From: Collinsella sp.
GTDB taxonomy: Bacteria > Actinomycetota > Coriobacteriia > Coriobacteriales > Coriobacteriaceae
NCBI GenBank assembly: GCA_019424905.1
Contig: JAHYYP010000011.1
Coordinates: forward strand, 1 to 56,306
Length of the DNA stretch: 56,306 nt
Reading direction: 5' to 3'
The position numbers and the translations under genes are program-made. This document shows, in pieces, positions 42,841 through 49,310 of this stretch; the stretch's first letter is position 1; every line of letters begins with the position of its first letter. The notes under the pieces were generated by a model. That model had not been told where the DNA came from. It worked only from the letters and a program-made list of their open reading frames with translations, and ran no database searches.

Positions 42841-42947
42841 GCGACCTTCCTTTCCGGCGCGTCCTCGGACATGAAAGAACCTCCGCTGCGCACTTCGTGC
42901 GGCGGAGGTTTTTTCGTCCCGCGGAGTGCGCCGGAAAGGAAGGCCGC
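42841..42947. repeat. Nested palindrome enclosing the ilvE terminator
   Basis: GCGACCTTCCTTTCCGGCGC (42841-42860) is complementary to 42928-42947 with one mismatch. Inside is a smaller hairpin, ACCTCCGC...GCGGAGGT followed by TTTTTT (42879-42914), which is a typical intrinsic terminator for ilvE. Confidence 0.8.
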
Positions 42948-42987
42948 GCTTTTGTTTTGGTTCGCGCCATGTGGGGGTGGTGGCGAC

Positions 42988-43188
42988 GTGCATTTTTGCG
43001 AGTATTCTGCAATCGAAGGCCCCTGCATACCGACCTCGGGCAAAAAATCGGGAGTTCTCGATGTTTTCTACGGATGATGGGCGGGGTTATGGGCTTATAG
43101 CGTTTGATTTACAGGGATATTCGCGGTCTTTGGCACTTATCGTGGCGCCCGAAGCTCTTGGTTATGTTGAATACTCCTAAAAATGCAC
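42988..43188. repeat. Long inverted repeat with 160-nt centre
   Basis: GTGCATTTTTGCGAGTATTC (42988-43007) and GAATACTCCTAAAAATGCAC (43169-43188) are complementary except for two central bases. The enclosed 161 nt has no convincing reading frame. This accounts for most of the 480-bp gap between ilvE and lemA. Confidence 0.65.
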
Positions 43189-43219
43189 GGCGCTTAGAGG
43201 GGAACCTTTGCGAAAAAGG

Positions 43220-43258
43220 AAACCGCCCCGTCGAAGTATGCATTCGACGGGGCGGTTT
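43220..43258 (-). terminator. Terminator after lemA
   Basis: AAACCGCCCCGTCGAA and TTCGACGGGGCGGTTT form a perfect 16-bp stem with a 7-nt loop. In the minus direction it is followed by CCTTTTTCG, so it ends lemA. Confidence 0.82.
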
Positions 43259-43294
43259 ATGCATTTGGCCGATTAAGGATGCGCTGTCAAACTA

Positions 43295-43846
43295 CTAGAA
43301 CTTGACGGTCGGGGCCTGGCGGGCTGCTTCGGCGGCCTCGAAGCCCTGGCGCTCCTTAAACTGGAAGATGCCGGCAAAGATGACAGCCGGGAACGTCTGA
43401 ATGGCGTTGTTGTAGCTGAGCACGCAGTCGTTGTAGCTCTGGCGTGCATAGCTAATCTTGTTCTCGGTATCCTCGAGCGATGCCTGCAGCTGCGTAAAGT
43501 TGGTGTTTGCCTTAAGATCGGGATAGGCCTCGGCTACGGCGAAGAGCTGGCGCAGCGCACCGGTCAGCACGTTGTCGGCTTCCATCTTGGCCTCGGGCGT
43601 GGTGGCCTTGACGGCGGTGTTACGCGCGCTGATCACGGCGGAGAGCGTCTCCTGCTCGTGCTTGGCGTAGCCCTTGACGGTCTCGACCAGGTTGGGGATC
43701 AGGTCGTTGCGGCGCTGCAGCTGCGTATCGATGTTCTGCCAGGCGTTATCGATGCGGTTACGCTTGGTGACCATGTTGTTGTAGATGCCGGCGATGGCGC
43801 AGACAATCACAATGACAACAACGATGCCGATGATGACGGTAATCAT
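43295..43846 (-). CDS. lemA: LemA-family protein
   Basis: The 183-residue protein has one N-terminal membrane segment (ITVIIGIVVVIVIVCAIAGI) and the all-helical LemA domain with RNRIDNAWQNIDTQLQRRNDLIPNLVETVKGYAKHE, the most conserved stretch of the family. LemA proteins are membrane-anchored with most of the chain outside, or on the cytoplasmic side in some; their function is poorly known. The ATG at 43846 has a GGAGA site. No htpX or TPM-domain partner is adjacent. Confidence 0.92.
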   Translation of the reverse strand: MITVIIGIVVVIVIVCAIAGIYNNMVTKRNRIDNAWQNIDTQLQRRNDLIPNLVETVKGYAKHEQETLSAVISARNTAVKATTPEAKMEADNVLTGALRQLFAVAEAYPDLKANTNFTQLQASLEDTENKISYARQSYNDCVLSYNNAIQTFPAVIFAGIFQFKERQGFEAAEAARQAPTVKF

Positions 43847-44051
43847 GATGTCTCCGTTTCGAATGGCCGCGGCGGCATGCGCCAGCTGCCGTTGGTATAA
43901 CGCTACTAGTATACCCGCAACGTTTTGCCGTGCCGAACTTTCCGGTAAGCGTTGTGTTTTCGGCGGGGCCGGCACCGGGGCAAAGCGCGCGAGGTACAGG
44001 TGTAAGATATGCGACAGATTGACGAGTGTTGTCTTTGCCCTGAGGATGGCG

Positions 44052-44642
44052 ATGCCAGTGGACCTTCGCATTAAGAAAACCTACCGCGCCCTGTTCGATG
44101 CCTTTACCGAGCTTTTGGAAGAGCATCGTTTTGAGGACCTGACGGTTGCCATGCTGTGCGACCGGGCCATGATTCGCCGCACGACGTTCTACAAGCACTT
44201 TCGCGACAAGAACGATTACTTTGCCTTTTATATCGATGAGCTCATGTCGGGCTTGCCGCAAAAACAGCCCGATGAGGCCGGCGCAGTGTCTGCCGAGGAC
44301 GTGCGCGCGCTTCGGCACGCGATTTTGGACGATGCCATGGATTTGATTCTGACGCACGAGCGGCTCATGGATAACATTTTGGCAAGCAGCATGTCGGGCA
44401 TGTTGACCAACGTTATTTGCGACCGCATTGCCCGCTCCATCCGCGAGCGTGTGATGAACGTGCTTGCCGAGGATGCCCTGGCCCCCGTGTCACTCGAGAC
44501 GACGTCTGAGTTTGTCGCCGGCGGTATTATTCGACTTTTCACGATATGGTGGGAATCGGGCCACGATCTTGAGCGTCGACCTGAGATAGCCGACGTGGTC
44601 GATGCGTTGTTTGAGCGGACCATGACACCGGTGCATCACTAG
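44052..44642 (+). CDS. TetR-family transcriptional regulator
   Basis: The 196-residue protein has an N-terminal TetR helix-turn-helix (FTELLEEHRFEDLTVAMLCDRAMIRRTTFYKHFRDKNDYF) and a C-terminal domain of the TetR_C_8 style (FVAGGIIRLFTIWWESG), common in low-complexity TetR proteins of Gram-positive gut bacteria. I chose the ATG at 44052 over one at 44046 because of its spacing from the GAGG site. It is divergent from lemA. The target is unknown. Confidence 0.9.
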   Translation: MPVDLRIKKTYRALFDAFTELLEEHRFEDLTVAMLCDRAMIRRTTFYKHFRDKNDYFAFYIDELMSGLPQKQPDEAGAVSAEDVRALRHAILDDAMDLILTHERLMDNILASSMSGMLTNVICDRIARSIRERVMNVLAEDALAPVSLETTSEFVAGGIIRLFTIWWESGHDLERRPEIADVVDALFERTMTPVHH

Positions 44643-44645
44643 GAG

Positions 44646-44735
44646 TGGCGGAGAGAGGGGGATTCGAACCCCCGGAACGCTCTCGCGCTCAACGGTTTTC
44701 AAGACCGCCGCATTCAACCGCTCTGCCATCTCTCC
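44646..44735 (-). tRNA. tRNA-Ser (anticodon UGA)
   Basis: On the minus strand the sequence begins GGAGAGATGGCAGAGCGG and ends with TCTCTCC, G and an encoded CCA. The acceptor stem GGAGAGA/TCTCTCC is perfect. The anticodon loop CTTGAAA in CGGTCTTGAAAACCG gives UGA. A long variable arm (GAGCGCGAGAGCG) and the T-arm GGGGGTTCGAATCCCCC are typical of tRNA-Ser. Length is 90 nt with CCA. Confidence 0.97.
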
Positions 44736-44786
44736 GTGAGTTGTAATGATAGCATCGTTTTGAATTTGCAACAGGGAAGGCGAACG

Positions 44787-46568
44787 ATGACGAGCACCGG
44801 AATCGATGAGAAGTTCATGCGCGAGGCGCTGGCGGAGGCGCGTACCGCCGCGGCGGTGGGCGAGGTGCCGATCGGCGCCGTAGTGGTGCGCGCGGGTGAG
44901 ATCGTCGCGCGGGCGCATAATCGCCGCGAGCTCGACCAGGACCCTTCGGCGCATGCCGAGTTTGCGGCCCTATGCGCCGCCGCGCGGTCGCTCGGTCGTT
45001 GGCGCCTTTCCGATTGCACGGTCTATGTAACGCTCGAGCCCTGCTGCATGTGCGCGGGGCTTATGGTTAACGCGCGCGTGGGGCGCTGCGTGTACGGCGC
45101 GTCCGATGCTAAAGCGGGCGCTCTGGGGTCGCTATACGACCTGAATGCCGATTCGCGCCTGAATCATCGGTTTAACGTACATGCCGGCGTGCTGGCGGAT
45201 GAGTGTCGTGAGGTGTTGAGCGGCTATTTTAGTGGGCTGCGTGGCACCGATGGTGCTGGCTGCGGTTGTGGGGCCGATCTTGAGGCGCATACCGCCCACG
45301 CCGAGGCGCTTGCGGGTGTCGAAGATACTGCCGTTGGGGCGGTCGATTTTGGTGCCGCGTGCCGCCGGCCCCGCCGTGTGCAGCTGGCGATCGACTCCTT
45401 TAAGGGCAGCGTTTCGAGCGCGCAGGCGGAGGAGGCCGTTGCCGAAGGTGTGCGCCGCGTGTGGCCCGATGCCCAGGTAAGCGCGCTGCCGCTGGCGGAT
45501 GGCGGCGAGGGAACGCTCGATGCCGTTGCCGCGTGCGGCGGTGAGGTCGTGGCATGTGAAGTCGCAGGCCCTCTGGGCGACTGTGTGTCTGCCCGGATGC
45601 TGGTGGACGGCGAGCACGAGTCGGCTGTAATCGAGATGGCCGAGGCGGCGGGTATTGGGTATTCGCCTTGCACAGAGCCGGCGGCGTTGGCCGCTACGAC
45701 CTATGGCGTGGGCGAGTTCATGCTTCGAGCGGTTCGTGCTGGGGCAAAGACTATCTATATTGGTCTGGGCGGCAGTGCCACCAACGACGGTGGCGCCGGC
45801 ATGCTGCAGGCGCTGGGCGCGCGTGTGGTCGATGATCAGGGCTGCGATGTCGCCCCTGGTCTCGCGGGGCTTGAGCAGGTGGCGAGTATCGATTTGGCAC
45901 CGGCGCTTCGGGCGCTGAATAGCGCGCGTATCGTCGTGCTCTCTGATGTCGAGAACCCGCTCGTGGGGCGTCGTGGGGCACTTGCAGTGTTTGGCGGGCA
46001 AAAGGGCCTGCCGACAGACGATGTCGAAGCGCTGGGCAGGTACGACAGTTGGATGGTCGGCTACGGCCGCCTGCTCGATGCGGCGATTACCGGGGTGCGG
46101 GCTCAGGGGTTGTTGCGCGTGCCCGAGGGCGTGCGGACATTTGGCTCGGTGCTCGGCGTGCCTGGCGCGGGCGCGGCAGGTGGCTTGGGCGCCGCGCTGC
46201 TGGCGCTCGGTGCTGAGTTGCGTTCGGGCGTGGAGACGGTGCTCGATCTGATTGGGTTTGACGAGCGCGTGCGCGATGTCGACCTGGTCATTACAGGCGA
46301 GGGCAACATGGACGAGCAATCCGCTGCCGGCAAGGCGCCGGTGGGCGTGGCCCGCCGTGCCAATCGCTATGGCAAGCCGGTAGTCGCCGTCGTGGGCGGT
46401 CGTGCGGATAATTTGGATGCGGTGTATGGTCAGGGCATCGACTTGGTCCTGCCGGTCTGCCGCAGGCCCATGCCTCTTGACCAAGCGCTCGACCCCCAGG
46501 AAGCCACAACCAACCTCATCTGCGCCGGTGAAGCAGCCGCCCAAGCCTACGACCTCGCCCGCCTCTAA
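44787..46568 (+). CDS. tadA: Fusion of tRNA adenosine deaminase (TadA) and glycerate 2-kinase
   Basis: The 593-residue protein joins two known enzymes. Residues 1-160 are TadA, which converts A34 to inosine in tRNA-Arg: zinc ligands and catalytic Glu in HAE (56-58) and PCCMC (85-89), with substrate-binding GEVPIGAVVV and VHAGVLADEC. A 35-residue linker follows. Residues from about 197 to the end are a GarK/GlxK-type glycerate kinase (LAIDSFKGSVSS, PLADGGEGTLDA, GLGGSATNDGGAGM, DLVITGEGNMDEQSAAGKAP). The reading frame is continuous and both halves look complete, so a frameshift artefact is unlikely. A GGAAGG site precedes the ATG at 44787. It is divergent from tRNA-Ser. Confidence 0.92.
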   Translation: MTSTGIDEKFMREALAEARTAAAVGEVPIGAVVVRAGEIVARAHNRRELDQDPSAHAEFAALCAAARSLGRWRLSDCTVYVTLEPCCMCAGLMVNARVGRCVYGASDAKAGALGSLYDLNADSRLNHRFNVHAGVLADECREVLSGYFSGLRGTDGAGCGCGADLEAHTAHAEALAGVEDTAVGAVDFGAACRRPRRVQLAIDSFKGSVSSAQAEEAVAEGVRRVWPDAQVSALPLADGGEGTLDAVAACGGEVVACEVAGPLGDCVSARMLVDGEHESAVIEMAEAAGIGYSPCTEPAALAATTYGVGEFMLRAVRAGAKTIYIGLGGSATNDGGAGMLQALGARVVDDQGCDVAPGLAGLEQVASIDLAPALRALNSARIVVLSDVENPLVGRRGALAVFGGQKGLPTDDVEALGRYDSWMVGYGRLLDAAITGVRAQGLLRVPEGVRTFGSVLGVPGAGAAGGLGAALLALGAELRSGVETVLDLIGFDERVRDVDLVITGEGNMDEQSAAGKAPVGVARRANRYGKPVVAVVGGRADNLDAVYGQGIDLVLPVCRRPMPLDQALDPQEATTNLICAGEAAAQAYDLARL

Positions 46569-46583
46569 AACCCAACTCCCTAT

Positions 46584-46652
46584 AAGTTGCGGTGGAATAG
46601 TTCCTGTTTGGCGGCTCAGGCGGCAAAAACAGGAACTATTCCACCGCAACTT
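46584..46652. repeat. Perfect palindrome with 26-bp arms after the tadA fusion
   Basis: Arms at 46584-46609 (starting AAGTTGCGGTGGAATAG) and 46627-46652 are perfectly complementary around a 17-nt GGCGG-rich loop. It may end the fusion transcript. AAGTTGCGGTG-type sequence also occurs at 24258-24275 (reverse) and, in part, at 34193. Confidence 0.85.
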
Positions 46653-46715
46653 CGAGAATGGCTATCCGAGGCTGGTCGCCTTGGGCCTTGGGTCGGACCG
46701 TCCGCCATGAAATGC

Positions 46716-46852
46716 GGCCATCTACTACGTTTAGCCGAGCACCCTTGACCATCCCGGATTTTGTGAAATTAAAACCGCAGGTAGAAAGCTTGCCGATTTT
46801 CGAAAAAGCCGGCTATGGTTGACCCCTGCGGCCTAAACGTAGTAGATAGGCC
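46716..46852. repeat. Long imperfect palindrome, about 137 bp
   Basis: GGCCATCTACTACGTTTAGCCG (46716-46737) is complementary to 46829-46852 except for two single-base insertions. The centre also folds (TTGACCATCCCGG near 46745 with CCGGCTATGGTTGAC near 46809), giving a long rod-like hairpin. Confidence 0.75.
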
Positions 46853-46882
46853 CCTTTTGTGGCACGGCAGCAGACCAGTCTT

Positions 46883-46951
46883 TTTGGGACGGGGCTTATT
46901 TGACTACCTGTCGATCTGATTGCCCAAGTAGTCAAAAAGCCCCGTCCCAAA
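46883..46951. repeat. Palindrome with 24-bp arms upstream of ffs
   Basis: TTTGGGACGGGGCTTATTTG begins the left arm (46883-46907) and the right arm (46928-46951) matches with one difference. It ends 10 bp before the ffs promoter. The downstream sequence ATTAGCTACC is shared with the repeat at 34200. Confidence 0.8.
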
Positions 46952-46960
46952 TTAGCTACC

Positions 46961-46989
46961 TTGCCCCATCGGGCGGGAGCGGGTAAGAT
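46961..46989 (+). promoter_or_regulatory. Promoter of the SRP RNA gene
   Basis: TTGCCC and TAAGAT are separated by exactly 17 bp and end 9 bp before the first paired base of the SRP RNA, the expected transcription start distance. Confidence 0.65.
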
Positions 46990-46998
46990 ATATCGAGC

Positions 46999-47112
46999 GC
47001 CTAGCGCGTTCGATGGGTTCGGATGACGACATGTTCCGAATCTGGTCAGGTCCGGAAGGAAGCAGCCATAAGGAGCCTCTGTCGGGCATCCGAATCCATC
47101 GAGTGCGCAGGC
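46999..47112 (+). ncRNA. ffs: Signal recognition particle RNA (small bacterial type)
   Basis: The hallmark apical domain GGTCAGGTCCGGAAGGAAGC is present at 47045-47064, followed by AGCC. The flanking arms GCCTAGCGCGTTCGATGGG...GGATG (46999-47026) and CATCCGAATCCATCGAGTGC...GGC (47087-47112) pair along their length, giving the expected single hairpin of about 114 nt. A T-rich tract (TTTTTT) follows. The RNA binds Ffh and targets membrane proteins. Confidence 0.95.
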
Positions 47113-47115
47113 GTT

Positions 47116-47240
47116 TTTTGGTGCCGCGGCTACCCGCGAGTGCCGGCAGGGCGCTTGGTGTCTCGCTGGTCCTCGGCTTCGCCTGCGGGATCGCTCGACT
47201 ACCAAGCGCCCTGCCGGCACCCGCGGGTAGCCGACCAAAA
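47116..47240. repeat. Long palindrome with about 40-bp arms after ffs
   Basis: The right arm (47201-47240, starting ACCAAGCGCCCTGCCGGC) is complementary to 47116-47159 apart from one substitution and a small insertion. The 41-nt centre is GC-rich. The left arm overlaps the T-tract of the SRP RNA terminator, and even GGCG before it is mirrored in the right flank (CCGCC). Confidence 0.85.
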
Positions 47241-47371
47241 CCGCCTGAAGGGTCACATTTATCTGATAATTGAATCCCCGGCGTTATGCCGCTCGCTGGC
47301 GTTGCCAAAACATCGGCTGCTACGTGCCTTGGGCGCTAGTGACCGTTGCCCTTACATCTGTAACGAGTTGC

Positions 47372-47400
47372 TTACGCATCTCCAGGGTTCTCCGTACTAT
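47372..47400 (+). promoter_or_regulatory. Candidate promoter of the second ABC exporter
   Basis: TTACGC and TACTAT are 17 bp apart and lie 45 bp before the ATG. No MarR gene accompanies this exporter and I see no clear operator. Confidence 0.45.
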
Positions 47401-47444
47401 CATGAATCAGATTGAATTGAGATGATGATAGGGAGCGCCTTTTT

Positions 47445-49310
47445 ATGATTGAGCTGCTCAGGCGTTTTGGTGGTAAGTTTCGCCGGTATATGGTGATTGG
47501 CCCTGCGTGCAAGTTGATTGAAGTGATCTTTGACCTGCTGACGCCGCTGGTGATTGCCCAGATGATCGATAAAGGTATCGGTGCGCACGACGTGAGTGCC
47601 GTCGTCCGCTACGGCATGGTGCTCGCCGCCATGGCTGTAATCGGCATCTCGTTTACGCTTGTTTGCCAGAAGATGGCGGCGCTCACCTCGCAGGGCATGG
47701 GTACTGACATTCGCGGCGCACTCTACCAGCACATCAACAAGCTGAGCTATGCCGAACTCGATCGCTTTGGCACGCCGTCGCTCATTACGCGTATTACCAA
47801 CGACGTCAACCAGGTGCAGCTCGCCGTGGCGCTGGGCGTGCGCATGCTCATCCGCTGGCCTTTCCTGGCGGTGGGCTCCATGGTCGCGGCCCTTGCCATC
47901 GACCTTAAGCTCGGCATGATCTTTTTGATTTGCACGCCCGCCATCGGCCTGGTGTTTTGGCTTGTCATGGCGCACTGCATCCCGTACTACAAGCAGCTGC
48001 AGGCAAAGCTCGATCGCATCGCGCTTATTTGCCGCGAGGGGCTTTCGGGCGCCCGCGTGGTCCGGGCGTTTGTGCGCGAGGGTCACGAGCGCGAGCGTTT
48101 TGCCCAGGCGGCCGATGACCAGGCGCGTGTCGCGATCGCGGTGGGCAAGCTCTCGTCGATCCTCAACCCCGTCACGTTTTTGGTGATGAACCTGGGCGTG
48201 TGCGCCATCCTGTGGGTGGGCGGCATCCAGGTCAACGTGGGCGAGCTCGCGCAGGGCCAGGTCATGGCGTTTGTGAACTACATGACGCAGACCCTGACCT
48301 CCATCGTGTACGTCGCCAACCTGGTCGTGGTCTTTACCAAGGCGAGCGCCAGCGCGTCGCGCATCAATGAGGTGCTCAACTGCGAGCCGAGCATCACCGA
48401 CGAGGGCAACCAGCCGGTCGCGCTGCCCGAGCCGAGCGAACTGGCGGGTGGTGCTGCTCCAGTCCCCGCACTGAGCTTTGACCATGCGAGCTTCTCGTTT
48501 GGCGCCGGCGCGGCAAATGCCGTGAGCGATGTGACTCTGGAACTGCCGCTGGGCAAAACGCTCGGCATTATCGGTGGCACGGGCAGCGGCAAGTCCACGC
48601 TCGTCTCGCTTATCCCGCGCCTGTACGATGCGGGCACCGGCAGCGTGTGCGTGATGGGTGCCGACGTGCGCGCTTGGCCGCTCGACCAGCTGCGCCATGT
48701 GGTTGCGACTGTTCCGCAGCGTGCGTCGCTGGTGAGCGGCACTATCCGCAGCAACCTGACCTGGCGCGACGAGGCGGCAACCGACGAGGATCTTTGGGCG
48801 GCGCTCGATATGGCGCAGGCGAGCGAGTTCGTGCGCAACAAGCCGCAGGGGCTCGACGCCCCGGTCGAGGCGGGCGGCAAGAACTTTAGCGGTGGCCAGC
48901 GTCAGCGCCTGACTATCGCGCGTGCCCTGGTGGGTTCGCCGCAGGTTCTGATCATGGACGACTCCGCCTCGGCACTCGACTTTAAGACCGACGCGGCGCT
49001 TCGCCGTGCCATCCGCGAGCGCAGCGTGCGCGGTGCCGTCGAGGGCGGGCTGCCGCTCACGACGGTGATCGTAAGCCAGCGCGTCTCGACCGTGCGCGAC
49101 GCCGACATGATCTGCGTGCTCGATCACGGCTCGGTTGCGGGCCTGGGCACGCATGACGAGCTGTATGCAAGCTGCCAGCTCTACCGAGAGATCTGCCAGT
49201 CGCAGCTGCGCCGCGAGGAACTCGAGGGCCAGCAGGGGAGTGCGGCGCCCGCGCCCGCCCCAGGCGCCCAGACCGCCCCTGCATCTGTCTGCGCAAAGGA
49301 GGGCTGCTAA
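47445..49310 (+). CDS. Heterodimeric ABC exporter subunit with degenerate ATP site (second pair)
   Basis: The 621-residue half-transporter has six membrane helices and an ATPase domain with Walker A GGTGSGKST near residue 377 and a canonical signature FSGGQRQ. As in the first pair, the catalytic Glu is Asp (VLIMDDSASALD) and the switch His is Gln (VSQRVST). The C-terminal 40 residues are Ala/Pro/Gln-rich and probably disordered. The start has a GGGAGC site at a rather long distance. The next subunit begins directly after its stop codon. Confidence 0.92.
   Translation: MIELLRRFGGKFRRYMVIGPACKLIEVIFDLLTPLVIAQMIDKGIGAHDVSAVVRYGMVLAAMAVIGISFTLVCQKMAALTSQGMGTDIRGALYQHINKLSYAELDRFGTPSLITRITNDVNQVQLAVALGVRMLIRWPFLAVGSMVAALAIDLKLGMIFLICTPAIGLVFWLVMAHCIPYYKQLQAKLDRIALICREGLSGARVVRAFVREGHERERFAQAADDQARVAIAVGKLSSILNPVTFLVMNLGVCAILWVGGIQVNVGELAQGQVMAFVNYMTQTLTSIVYVANLVVVFTKASASASRINEVLNCEPSITDEGNQPVALPEPSELAGGAAPVPALSFDHASFSFGAGAANAVSDVTLELPLGKTLGIIGGTGSGKSTLVSLIPRLYDAGTGSVCVMGADVRAWPLDQLRHVVATVPQRASLVSGTIRSNLTWRDEAATDEDLWAALDMAQASEFVRNKPQGLDAPVEAGGKNFSGGQRQRLTIARALVGSPQVLIMDDSASALDFKTDAALRRAIRERSVRGAVEGGLPLTTVIVSQRVSTVRDADMICVLDHGSVAGLGTHDELYASCQLYREICQSQLRREELEGQQGSAAPAPAPGAQTAPASVCAKEGC

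Noticed and set aside
46716..47240. Retron or group II intron remnant among the long palindromes
   Set aside because: No reverse transcriptase or maturase gene is in the window, and the hairpins share no common core with each other.
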